Origin: Oscheius dolichura
Taxonomy: Eukaryota > Nematoda > Chromadorea > Rhabditida > Rhabditidae
Reading direction: 5' to 3'
Assembly: GCA_932521035.1 (NCBI GenBank)
Contig: OW051492.1
Location: 6,324,001-6,388,000 of the forward strand
DNA length: 64,000 nt
In this document: piece after piece, positions 9,827-20,468 of the stretch
Numbering within the stretch: the first letter of the stretch is position 1
Layout of the letters: the number at the start of each line of letters is the position of its first letter
Program-made: the position numbers and the translations under genes
Notes under the pieces: generated by a model
The model's database searches: none
Seen by the model: the letters and a program-made list of their open reading frames with translations, nothing else
What the model was told of the DNA's origin: nothing

Positions 9827-12713
9827 TCAGGGTGTTGACTGGAGGAACAGGAACAGGAGGAGCGGCAACAGGAGACCAGACGACGAGGAGAAGGGACAGT
9901 CCTGCTGGTCGAGGATGCTTCGGCACAGTTTCTGACGGAGGGAAGGGACGGCCGACGACGAGAGCTGGACACAGATCTCGTGGAGGCCGGGGTGCGGGTG
10001 GAGGGCGAAGTCCAGCTGCAACCAACGGTCGACCATCTCGGCCGAGAGAAGCTGCGAGAAGACCTGAACACATATCTGGGGAAAGGGGACGAGGGGCACC
10101 TTCTGATGGTTGTGGGTGATACGATAGAAGACGGTGAGGGAGGTCAGGGGGACCCAGTGGCGGTCGACCTGGATGAGGGCGGAAGTCGTCTCGCAGTTGG
10201 TAACTCTGGAGTTTAACATAATTAGTCGGATGACTTAATGGGAGTTCGCAACATCTGCTGCTCGACACGTGTGGGGGCAGCTGGGCCTCTTGTTCAGATA
10301 CACTTTCTAGGGCTACTTTTTCCACAGGTTCGAGTCTTCCCAGAATTGGTCACGCCGTCGAGTGTGACGGGTCGCTTTCTCACGGCTGTCGGCACCCTTT
10401 GCCGGCGGGTTTTTCCCGAGTGCTCGGCCGGCCGGCCCGCTACAGTCCCCTCTCCCAGGGCGATTCGTCTTCTTCCCAGACGATATGATCACCGAGGGGC
10501 GGCCAGAAGAAAGAGTTCTCGTGTGACAAACGGCCCTCGGCTTTTTGTCAGGGGCCATGCTCTGCTTGTGTTTTCATCCATCAGCCCCCGAGTCCATCGA
10601 ATGAACTGGGGGCAGGAATTGCGCGGGAGCCACTAATCGGGCCACGACTTCAAAGGGAGCCGCCCTCAAACAATAACAATGTTTCAAACGGGAGAGGACT
10701 ATCGCGGCCTGCATCTCCCTCCGACCGGAGGCAACACAGGGGAGGCTCTCCCCTCTCCAGGAAAAAATACGAGCAGGGGGCGCTGATTCATGGGGACGTG
10801 GGAACGGCAGATGGAGGAGATTCGAACGGTGACAGGCCACTGAAATACGACGGGGATCTACCCGTGTAGTACCATATGCCCCGCCATTTACGACTATTGT
10901 TACCTCGTCTCTATCGAGATGAGCCTCCGGAGCCAGTCCCCCTCGGTCCCATTGAGGGACAGCCGATCCGTCGGCTGGAACACAAAGGACGTCGAGTAAT
11001 TGGCCCAATGAGTTCCTGAAATAACCGATCCCCATAAATAAGCCGATCCCCAACTACCGTAGCTGCCATTGTGAAATGTCTGGATGGCGATGGACGAGTG
11101 CCAGTCCAGCACGTACCAGGTGTTGGTTTTCAATGTACACGAGACATAGTCCTGAAAGGGGATCAGGCGGGAAGAGGACAACCAACCCCGTAGGTGGCGG
11201 GGAGTGCCAGGAGAGGACAGTCGGGGTGGGTCTCGTTCAGACGGGCCGGCGGGGTGTCCACCTGCCACGGCGTCTCCGGTAAGTTGAAAATATGACGGGA
11301 CAGGCCGAACTGACAGCTTTCGTAGGTCCCAAAGTCAGGAGAAAAGCGATACTCCGACTGGTAGCCCTGGAGACAACAGTCGGGGAAGACAAAGGGAAGG
11401 ACTCGCCTTGTAGTGGACCTGACACTGGACATTGGCGGCCACATTCCTCCAGGAGATGCTCACGAGGGAGTCGAGCGAGGTAGACTGTTTCTCGTCGTGT
11501 ATTCGATTCCGCCGGTGTTTTGAGGAACGGATGGAAGCACAGTGGGCCACCGGCTCGGGGAAATACTGCAACAGAATTTTATCTTTTGAAAACAAGCAGA
11601 GTATTGTATGTATTCACAGAGCCTCTCATCTCTGGCAGCAAGATAAAGACAGGGTACCACCTGATGTGAGTATTCATCGGGTATCTCCAGTAATTGTATT
11701 AGAGGAGAATTGTAAGACGTCGCTATAGAAGAAAGTGGCTGCTAACCCGAATTCTTACCGTATACTATGACATCCTGCACCGCCGTAAAAAAAACAAAAT
11801 CTTTTTCTAGCCTCGTTTTTTACTGAAAAAATGACATTTTTTGCATAAATCCAGCAATTTCTCCAATAAAATCGGCTTAAATCGGGAAAAATCTTGCACC
11901 ACTATATTCAGCTCTTCAAGACGAAACGAACAAGCTATAAAAATATAGTGATAATTTTTTCAAGTCAGATATTTTAAATATGGAATTTGCGCGCCAAAAT
12001 CGCATTTTCAGAATTTATGGTTATCATATTCGTGATCAGCACAAAATTCTGGTTCAGATAGCATAGGTCTCGAGTGATTCTGAGATCCACCGCCGCACTC
12101 GGTATCTCGAGCCTTACGGAGACTGACTCTTACATCTTTCTTCCTTGGAACGCTTCTCCTTTCGCAACTAATTTTCGAACTCGGTCACAACAAATGCGTC
12201 TCATTTCACCTGCTCTTCCAAGCTTGGAAACCTGCCCGGTGAACTGGACAACCCAGTTTGTCGGTAAATGCTTTGGGAGGGGAAAATTCAGGTGGGTAGT
12301 TAGCCAACTTCCAAAAGCCAGAAAGGGAAGTAGTGACTGTTAGAATGGTACGTCTTTTTCGTCGAGATAGACTCCGAGTATCTCACTCTGACAAATAATT
12401 CGCTTGTTCTACTGGGAGGCCGACTCTCTAATCCAAGCCGGGAAACAAGCTCTTAGCCGGCTCTGTCCTCAATTAGCGGGTCTTTCTGGCCACCCAAGAC
12501 CAGCCGCCATTCTTCACAGCCTCCCGGATACAGTGTCCCACCTGCATATGATCGTGTGTTTTGACCTTATTCAGATGGGAACAGAGGGTCAGCGAGAGAT
12601 CCGTCGGCACTTCGGGAGAGACTCGAAGGGGACTGACATGGGAGAACAGTACGGCTGAAAGGGGACGATGGCCGGGAGGAGGAGGAGGACTGACCGGAGA
12701 GGAGTACAAACAT
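9827..12713 (-). CDS. Signal-peptide protein with GPI-anchor-type tail (one exon junction unresolved)
   Basis: N-terminal exons (12713-12695 and from 12654) give a signal peptide, MFVLLSAVLFSHVSP. After an unresolved junction, exons 11722-11661, 11565-11407, 11366-11187, 11151-10904 and 10205-9827 join in phase. The ectodomain has scattered cysteines and several N-glycosylation sequons (NGS, NYS, NGT). It ends QQDCPFSSSSGLLLPLLLFLFLQSTP: a small-residue stretch followed by a hydrophobic terminus with no cytoplasmic tail, as in GPI-anchored proteins. Intron 11406-11367 appears to use a GC donor (AAG|GCGAGT). The 698-bp intron 10903-10206 is long for the locus. I do not recognise the family. 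Coding status and surface location are well supported; completeness is not. Confidence 0.65.
11745..12060. other. AT-rich patch inside the GC-rich block
   Basis: A roughly 300-bp AT-rich stretch with A/T runs, probably within an intron of the signal-peptide/GPI gene. It resembles inserted repeat DNA but has no visible terminal repeats or coding capacity. Confidence 0.35.
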
Positions 12714-14342
12714 GGGAGAAGAGGTGTTAGGCCGAGATATCTGGACCCAGTCGGGGCTAGTAATTGCGTTATTGTCTAGGGACTACCCACAATCAGCGGC
12801 ATCTGGGGAGGCAGTCCTTGGCGTGTCATTTTTGACGGCCATGCATTCCCTAGGAGGAGGGAGAGGTGAAGCAGCCGGCACAAACACTAATATCCTGTCG
12901 CCCTCTGCCAGATATCTTTAGAGGCCGCTGGACTATGGCCAGGAGAGAGCTGTGGATTCCGAAGACTTCGGAAAATGGCCGCGGTCGACTATCAGCGGTG
13001 TTTCCTTATCGTCTCCCACAGCCGCCCATAAACAAATCAATCATTTCCCCTTTCCTTTACAAAAACCAACAATTGCCTCGTCGTCCCCCCACACTGTAGC
13101 CTTTTTTATATTCTTGGCAAGGTCTTTGTAACGCTTTTAAGGCAACCAACACGGAAGCTTCGTTTGATTAGGGCGTATTGTTTTTGTTCGGGGTTATCTC
13201 TGCAAAATCTCTCCAATTTTCTCTTCACTTCTCGTCCTGAGGTGTAGATGGAGCTGGAGAAAGTAGACAGGGCCTGATCGAACTATATGACAAGGATATT
13301 TATGAAAGTATTGGTCAGGAAAGGGATGGGTTGAGCCACGTTGTACACCTCTCATCATCGCCACCTCAATATGAGCACTGCGGGAAGGCGGGGCGGAGGG
13401 AGCAGCACCTCGTCCTGGCCGCCACTCCGCGGGGAGGACTGTACCGACGACGGCCGGGGGAGGAGAGGGGAATCGGTGTGGTTTTGTTGAGTCTCAGCAG
13501 CGGAGTGATTAATTGTCCCGATCATGCGTCGGGCTGATAGCCGAGAGAGAGCGCACTGCCGAAAGAGGGTCTCCGGCGCCACGGGAGCCCCGTGGCGGTG
13601 TCTTTTGAAGTGTCGCTCGCGTCCGCAACGCGCAATTCTGAGACGCCTTCAGGTCTCTTTTCCACCTTTTCCGAGATCCGGGCCGTGTTGGCGACAGCCG
13701 CCCTGTGTAAAAGTGCCTTCGATCGGTCGCGGAAAGCAGTAACCTTGACTTTACGCCTTCTTTTCAGCTGGTGCCTCAAAATTATTAGCCTATTATCCGT
13801 CGGCCGGAGAGGGTGTCCATTATGCTACGGAGATCCGCCTCAAACTTATCTCATTTCGACATCACGCAATCCCCCTAAGGCCGGCCCTTTCCTATCTAAA
13901 CTTTTACTCGAGCCGGCTTCCCCCTGTGCGCCCCCCGTCCCGATAAGGCCAACCACCGGCCCACCCCTGTCCCCCTACCCCGTTCCCCCCTTTTTACCCT
14001 TTTACCTTTTTAGCCCCAGCTTAAAGTGGATGAGCTGTCGTTTTGAAGTTCCCGCTTGACTCGGTCCTTTTCATCTTCCCAGCCGTGTGCCCTAATAATT
14101 TCTGTCCGTCAGCATCTGTCCATCTCTCCCACACCTCGGCCGCCTCTTTGAACTTGCCGCCCGTTTTCTCGCTTTCGAACCCATCTCAAAACTTTTCTGC
14201 ATCCTTTTCCCTTTTTTACGAGTGAAAATCTTTTACTTTCCTTCTATCCACATATTTTTATTTTGACACTATTGGTATACGTGGAAATTATACCATTTGA
14301 GTCTTCCCTCGCAATTCTATACTAATTGTTGTTTTGCAAAGC
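12714..14342. other. Gene-poor spacer upstream of Axin
   Basis: About 1.6 kb without a recognisable gene; parts (13850-14230) are pyrimidine-rich on the plus strand. The open frames here are low-complexity and have no motifs. It may contain Axin 5'UTR exons and the promoter of the leftward gene. Confidence 0.35.
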
Positions 14343-14603
14343 ATGTTCAGAGCGATGGAGAGGTACAAATTTGATGGACTTCCGTTTGATAATTTGGAGA
14401 ATATTCCAGAACAAATATACAGAAAAGAAGCGCCAAAAATGAATGCAATATATCATTTAAATATGAATAGAATGCCATTGGCACCGTGCCGTCGAGTCCA
14501 CGAGGGGCGGTAATCCGAGTGCAGCCCGCCGATCCGTCTGTCTCCCTCCTTTCCCTCTTATTCCTCATTTCCTTAAATAAAGAGCATATTCAGAGCGATG
14601 GAG
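14334..14603. repeat. Duplicated 20-nt acceptor-plus-start context flanking AT-rich DNA
   Basis: gcatgttcagagcgatggag (14341-14360) recurs as gcatattcagagcgatggag (14584-14603) with one mismatch. The second copy is the acceptor and ATG of Axin. The first opens a 56-codon frame (MERYKFDG..., ending at a stop near 14512). The 220-nt interval is AT-rich, unlike Axin. Confidence 0.6.
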
Positions 14604-16582
14604 TGGCCCCAGAGCTGGGCTCGTCGTCTGGAGTTCGTGCTGAATGATCGGCCGGCACTGGATGCCTTCCACGACTGGCTCAAGGCCAACCAGAATGGAC
14701 ATGTAAGTGACCCTCCGAAACGGCGGCCATTCCTCCCAAATCTGAGCCATCGTTTATTTAACCGCGTGTGCTTCATCTCTAAAATTGAAGGCTGCCCGCC
14801 CAAACGACCAGTCGTTATGTGGCGCGGGCTGAGAAGGCCCCCGAATTACACCGAATCCCGGCTCACTACCATTTTCAGCCTCTGGACCTGCACTTCGCCC
14901 TTCGATCGTTCGAGCGAATGGCCAAGGAGAGGAACGAACGAGCCACCGAACTGGCCCAGATCATCTACGAGAAGTACATCTCCGCCCGGACGGGGCTCTG
15001 TAGTTTCTTCCCCTCGAGAGCCAGGAACGAGGTAGCCCTCCGGGTGCGGAACCTCGGCCCCGACAGTCCGGCTGACGCGGCCATCTTCGAGCCCCTCGCC
15101 GCTCCCCTGGAGAACCATCTCCGCGAACTACACGCGGCCTTCGTCTCCTCGGACCACTTCATCGACGCCTTCAACCAGGTATCGGCCTCTAATCTAGAAT
15201 ACGGGAGATATCTTCAGTTCTCCATGGGAGGCGACGACAGGCGGCGGAGGAAACACTCGGAGAAGGAGCGCTATGGTACCCAGTTGACCGCGGAGACCCT
15301 TTTGATGTCGCGGGATGTGAGGGAACAGGCCGAAAGGTAGGAATCGCCCGGCGAAACAATTATCGAAGTTCCTTTTGATCCGCCGCAATTATGAACATAG
15401 AGCACCGTGCCAAAAGGGGGCTCAGCCTATGTTTACTTCTCCGGCGCTGCCTTTGATTCGGCCCGTCCCCCCTCATTCGCCATGTTCAGCTCCGTCGAGA
15501 GGATGTTCGCCTGTCCTGCGAGGCCGCCTTACGTCGGCCGAGCCACCACCAGCCAGAACGACAGCGCCGTCTCGAGCTCCTTCTCTGGCGATGGACGACA
15601 TCGACTGAGAAGCATTCGGGAGGAGCAGCTCCGCACGCAGCCACAGACCTTCACTGTACCGGTTAGAAACATTTTCACTTATTTTTATACGAAGATTTAG
15701 AGGGTGGATCAGTGGAGGGAGAACGACGCCCCCGACCACGCCACGGAGGAGGGCAGACGGCATTTCGCGGAGAAATTGGCGAAGAGACTACAGAAGGAAT
15801 ACAACAAGAGGAGGAGAAACGACGACACGGAGAGACAGCTGAGGGACATCGCCGACAGGAAATGCACCGCCAGGGAGGCCATTACGGACTTCGCCCAGGA
15901 CGAAGACGAAGACGAGGACCTGGACAGGTTCCTGGAACGAATGGGAGACGTCGACTCGGTCAAGGGCAGTGCCCAACGGTCACCCAAAGGAGCCCTTCTA
16001 TCCCCCAGTGAGTGGAGGAGAGAGCCACCCCGATCTGTGGAGAGGAGAGAGATGACCAACTCCTTCAGCCGCCAGCCCCCGGCCTACACCGCTCCCCACA
16101 AAGACAGGTAGTCCCCCATCCCCTGAACTCTATTGAACACGGAAGTTTAGATCTCGCCAGGTCATCTACGACTCTTCCGGCATAGAGTCCAACGCTCCTT
16201 CCGGTTTCTCGAACGCCTCTCGAACGAGTCGAAGCAGTGCCCAGAGGAGGACAAGCAGCCGGAAATTGCTGACGATCAGCTACAAGGGGCCCGACGGGGT
16301 GCCGGTGGTAGCCCATGTCCCGAGCAGCACGGGTACCATAAGTCTCCGAGACTTTCGGAGGCAGTTCTCCATTTCTAGTCACGACCCCGTCCAGTGAGTC
16401 CCTCCCCGATTCCCTTTCTGATGACCCCGTTCAGATTCTTCTTCAAGACATATTGTGAGGACGGGTCGGCCCCCTACCAGCTCCTGCTGGTGACGGACGA
16501 CTCCCAGCCATTGCCTGTTTTTGAAGGCCGGGTATCCGCGGTTCCCCGAGCAAGATCATTCCTCGACCAAGAACGCGCTTAG
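14598..16582 (+). CDS. axin: Axin (beta-catenin destruction-complex scaffold)
   Basis: Seven exons (14598-14702, 14879-15178, 15218-15336, 15403-15661, 15701-16107, 16151-16393, 16435-16582) join in phase to 526 residues. Residues about 1-135 are an RGS domain of the Axin type ([31 protein letters not shown]), which in Axin binds APC. The middle region contains [11 protein letters not shown] and [17 protein letters not shown], in the same order as the GSK3-binding and beta-catenin-binding helices of Axin, followed by an acidic stretch ([20 protein letters not shown]). The C-terminus ([17 protein letters not shown] through [13 protein letters not shown]) is a DIX domain for polymerisation and Dishevelled binding. 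The protein starts directly at the RGS domain, so the N-terminal tankyrase-binding segment of vertebrate Axin is absent or encoded upstream. AATAAA is at about 16599. Confidence 0.93.
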
Positions 16583-16604
16583 AACTCCTGTACAATCCAA
16601 TAAA

Positions 16605-17288
16605 CCATAGTCCTTTCTGTTGTTGGCCCCTCGGGTGGAGGAGAAGGTGTATGCCCCCGGGTGGGAGCAGACCGGGCCGATGTCCTCCGTTTCCAGCTAT
16701 TTAGAGACTCGGAGCTGCTAAATAGAGTCATGAAAGCGTGCCCGTCACGGCTCCGCATCCCTGACGGATAGGGCTGGGTCGGCCAGAGCCCGGTCCTCCT
16801 CTCGTCATCCCGTCTGCTCTTGCTATCTTCTGGAGAACGTGTCCTCGCGTGTCTGAGTCCGATTCGGAAGGGGCAGACGGGCTATGGTCCCGTCACTCAG
16901 TGTCCAGCTCATTCTACCTTTTTTCGTGGCTCTTCTCCCCCACCCGCCCTAAAATAGGATATCAGGGGAACTTGTCCAGTCTCTTTGTCCTTCCGGCAGA
17001 CAAAGACAGCCTCACAGAATTCCTCATAAAGATTAGGCACGGCTGCCTTTGTCGAGCTAATCTCGGGAAGCTCGTCGGAAGAGCACGATTTATCTCCGGG
17101 AGACCACGTCCACCCCCACTGCCATTACCTTGCCCGTGTCCGTTTTGCTCCGTTTCTCATTTCCAACCGGCCCTTCCATAAATGGTCCACTTCCCCAAGT
17201 TAGAATCCGCCGCCGTCGTGGGCGTGTCGCGTTGTCCATCTCGATGGTCCCCTCCTCTAAAAGAGTAATTCCGTCATGACCGCTGCAG
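16605..17288. other. Intergenic, Axin to GPCR
   Basis: About 680 bp, GC-rich, with no recognisable coding exon. It presumably contains the GPCR promoter; a CTGCAG acceptor abuts the GPCR start codon. Confidence 0.4.
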
Positions 17289-20200
17289 ATGAACTCGACA
17301 CTGCTCCAGCACAAACTGCCCCAGCCCCGTGCCTGCCGCAGCTACACGGAGGTCTACCCCGACATCAGCCAGCACCCCCTGGTCATCACCCTGGCCGCCG
17401 CCGCCTACTCCACCGTCTTCCTCCTCTCGCTCCTCGGCAACACTGGTGAGTTCTCCTGCTCTAGTCCGCTGTCTTCCCTTCGAGACCCTCTAGACAAGAT
17501 TTTGACGGGGAAAGGAGTACAGAGACTGGATTGAACGTTTCCTAGAATGGCGGTCCTCGTTTCGGAAATTTGAGTGGCACTCATCTTAACGAGATCTCAG
17601 GGTGTTTGATGCTCTGGGAGAGGCAACACCCTGGAAAGTAGCTAATTGGCCCGGGGGTGTTATTTTTCCTTTTATTTTTCATTTTTGCCCGTTCCTGTCA
17701 GTCCGTGACGAGTTTACGAGAGTGTCTCGGATAATTTGTGGTCACGCCATTAAAAGGCCGAATTAAAAACAGCCCGAGAGGATCGGCCGTCTTTCAGGAG
17801 TCATCTACGCCACTGTCCGCAACCGTAGCCTCCAGACGGTCCAGAACATTTTCATCGTCAACCTGGCCGTGTCCGGTGTCATCCTTGCCCTCATCTCGGT
17901 CAGTCCCCGTCCTCCTCCTCCCTCTATCCTCCTCCAACAGATCCCCCTGACCCCCGTGACCCATATCGCCAAGGAGTGGTTCTTCGGCGGCCCCCTCTGC
18001 CGGGTGCTCACCGGTGTCCAGGCCATCGGTATCTTCATCGGCACCTTCTCGCTCTGTGCCATAGCCGTCGACCGCTATTTCAGATTGGTCCGCACGCCAG
18101 GAATGCCTCCTGCCCTTTTTAGACAGATAAAGAGAGTTTAGGTAGTCCCCTGCGACGGGAGACGGCCATCCGAATAACTATCTCCCTCTGGGGATTCTCC
18201 ATCTTCATCTCCCTGCCCTACATCTACCACGTGAAGATGCGTCGATACGACGAGATCAGTCAGTCCCCTCCTCCTCCCTCCATCCAACCCCCTCAGATAT
18301 CTGCGGCATCTTCTGCACCGAGTACTGGCCGGACAACACGTGGAAGCGGCTGTATACGATATTTGTACTGGTCATCCAGTTTGTGATCCCCTTCAGTATT
18401 ATGGCCGTCTGCTATTATTCGGTAGGTGCACTTCCGCTGGTCTCTGACACCGGCCCGAGAAGAAAGGCCAAGTCAAGTCGACCAAAAAGAGTCAAAAGAG
18501 CTGGAAAAATCCCGTTTATTGAGCTTTATTATGCTTGCTGGGCGGCGAGACGAGCGGCCTTCGTCGTCGGGCGGTACATGTGGAAATTGCAGCCGAGCTC
18601 GTCGTTGACGGTCATTGTAGCGGCCGAGTTGTCGAACTGTCCACAGTAGTGCGGGGCCGAGAAGATGGTCACCATCCTCTTGCTCGCGAAGAACTCGTAG
18701 CCGTCCTGGACCACCTGATGGGCTCGAGCAATCAGATCCAAGTCCAGCTTGGCGCACGCATCCATGACGACGTCCTGGCCGAAGACGTACGAGACGCCGC
18801 GGGTGTTGGCCTGCCAGCCCTTGACCCACTGGTCCGGGTCGGCCCAGAGCAAGTCGATGCCCATTGACGGGTTGGGAGGGTCCTGGGGACGGGGCAGCTG
18901 CCTCAGCTGGTCGAGGTTCTGCAGGTGGGGCGAGAGGCCCCCGTGCATGCACAGGATACGGCCACCGATCAGACCGCACAACGGCATCCAGTTGAACGCG
19001 TCCTGAACGTGGCCAGTTAAACAAGAAGAGAGAGGCCCGAACCTGGAAGGCCGACCAGAGGCGGACGGTCTTGTAGCGGCGGTTGCACTCTTCGTAGAAG
19101 CCGTAGACGCGGTTGATAGCCGGGCACTCGTGGTTGCCGCGCAGCATGAAGAAGTTCTCGGGGTACTTGATCTTCAAGCAGAACATCAGGCAGATGGTTT
19201 CGATATTCTGGCGTCCGCGGTCGACGTAGTCCCCGAGGAAGATGTAGTTCACCTCCGGGGGGAAGCCGTTCTTGTCGAAGATTCGAAGCAGGTCGGCATA
19301 TTGGCCATGGATATCTAAAGACAGACAAGAGATCAAACAATTAGTTAACAGCAGTACCGCCGCAAACGATTACGGGTGGCTGGATTTCCATCAGCGACGG
19401 CTGGCTCGCATACACCTGCTTGGCCTGGAAAGGGAGGAGAACAGACTGGCCGGCTGGCTCGTGCCCACCTTGAAGCACAGCGTCTGCAGTTCCTGGTCGC
19501 CGACGCAAGTGGTCAGCCGGCCCCCGACCGTGCCCACGTTGAGCAGCCTGGCGGCCAAGTTGTCGACGTCGATCTCCGCCATGGGAAGTGAACAATGACC
19601 ACCGCGGGGATCACACAATATTCGGACAGAATCCTGTCAACCTATAATCTCTTTATCTCCTTCGAGACAACTTTTTCAGGTGTTTTCCTTTCTGAGCCGA
19701 CGGGCCAAGTCCCGTCTGACCTCGATAGCCCAACAATCTAATCTGCTACTGGTCGTCGCGGCCACGGCAGGACGCGAGACTCACCAACACCAGGAACAGG
19801 CAGGGGAGGGTCCGTCCAATTAATTCCGAAACCTTCAGCTGACACGCCTGTTCGAGACAAAAAAGCGAGTCCTTTCCCAGAAGAAGAGGGTGACCGTCAT
19901 CCTCGTAAGTATGGTCTTGATTTTCCTCCTGACCAGCCTGCCTATGAACATCGTATCCACTCTAATCGAATTCACCGACAATACGGAAATGCTTACTTTT
20001 GGAGGGGAGGATTATACGTAAGAATATATGCTATAGGCCATGCTTTTTCAAATTTTGGTTATATTGGTTACATCGTGACGCACTTCCTGGCTATGTTGTC
20101 ATGCGTTTCCAACCCGGTCCTGTATGCATTTCTGAATCCGTTTGTTATGCTTCTCTATTGTAAACTGCTCTTCTCCAGCGAGTTCAAAAAACTGGTGCTT

Positions 20201-20431
20201 CAACAAATCTCGGGTCTGTCTGGAGTTCGGTGGGCCACTCACTTTTCCATACCGGCCACTCAATCTACGGTACCTTTCTCCACTTTTAAAATACATTTAT
20301 GTCGCAGATGTTCGAACGATGCAGTTATCCTATTCGCAATCCAAGAAGACAATCTGCAGAAGATGAAGAAGATATGCTATAGGCCATCCTTTATTTTTCA
20401 GATGATACAAGCTTTGCGAATTCACATGTAA
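17289..20431 (+). CDS. Rhodopsin-family GPCR, neuropeptide-receptor type, with a frame break
   Basis: Exons 17289-17445, 17798-17898, 17941-18087, 18123-18258 and 18297-18421 join in phase and encode TM1-TM5: [14 protein letters not shown] (TM1/ICL1), [10 protein letters not shown] (TM2), the DRYF box after TM3, a tryptophan-containing TM4 and [19 protein letters not shown] (TM5). After a 1,417-bp intron holding the PP1 gene, exon 6 (from 19839) encodes TM6 ([20 protein letters not shown]). TM7 ([14 protein letters not shown], the NPxxY region, about 20098-20140) lies in another frame; no ordinary intron restores the frame between TM6 and TM7. The layout resembles NPY/neuropeptide receptors. 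The sequence turns AT-rich exactly at the TM6-TM7 loop. Possibilities are a sequencing indel, an unusual splice or a broken allele. Confidence 0.8.
18529..19582 (-). CDS. PP1-type serine/threonine protein phosphatase catalytic subunit (nested gene)
   Basis: Four exons (19582-19469, 19424-19358, 19314-19043, 19002-18529) join in phase to 308 residues. All metal-binding motifs of PPP phosphatases are present: GDIHGQ, GDYVDRG, GNHE and [14 protein letters not shown], plus CMHGGLSP. Unlike canonical PP1, the beta12-beta13 loop reads [11 protein letters not shown] instead of SAPNYCGEFDN, and the N-terminal helix is divergent. The gene lies entirely within the GPCR intron 18422-19838 on the opposite strand. 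The stop codon overlaps an AATAAA. Divergent, intron-nested PP1 copies suggest a tissue-specific (perhaps germline) paralogue, but that is inference. Confidence 0.93.
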
Positions 20432-20468
20432 AAGAAGTAAAAATAAGAAAAGAAAATGTGTGAATATG

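Noticed and set aside
13592-14059. Plus-strand 155-codon frame
   Set aside because: Low-complexity Pro/Ser sequence over pyrimidine-rich DNA, no motif, no supporting splice sites.
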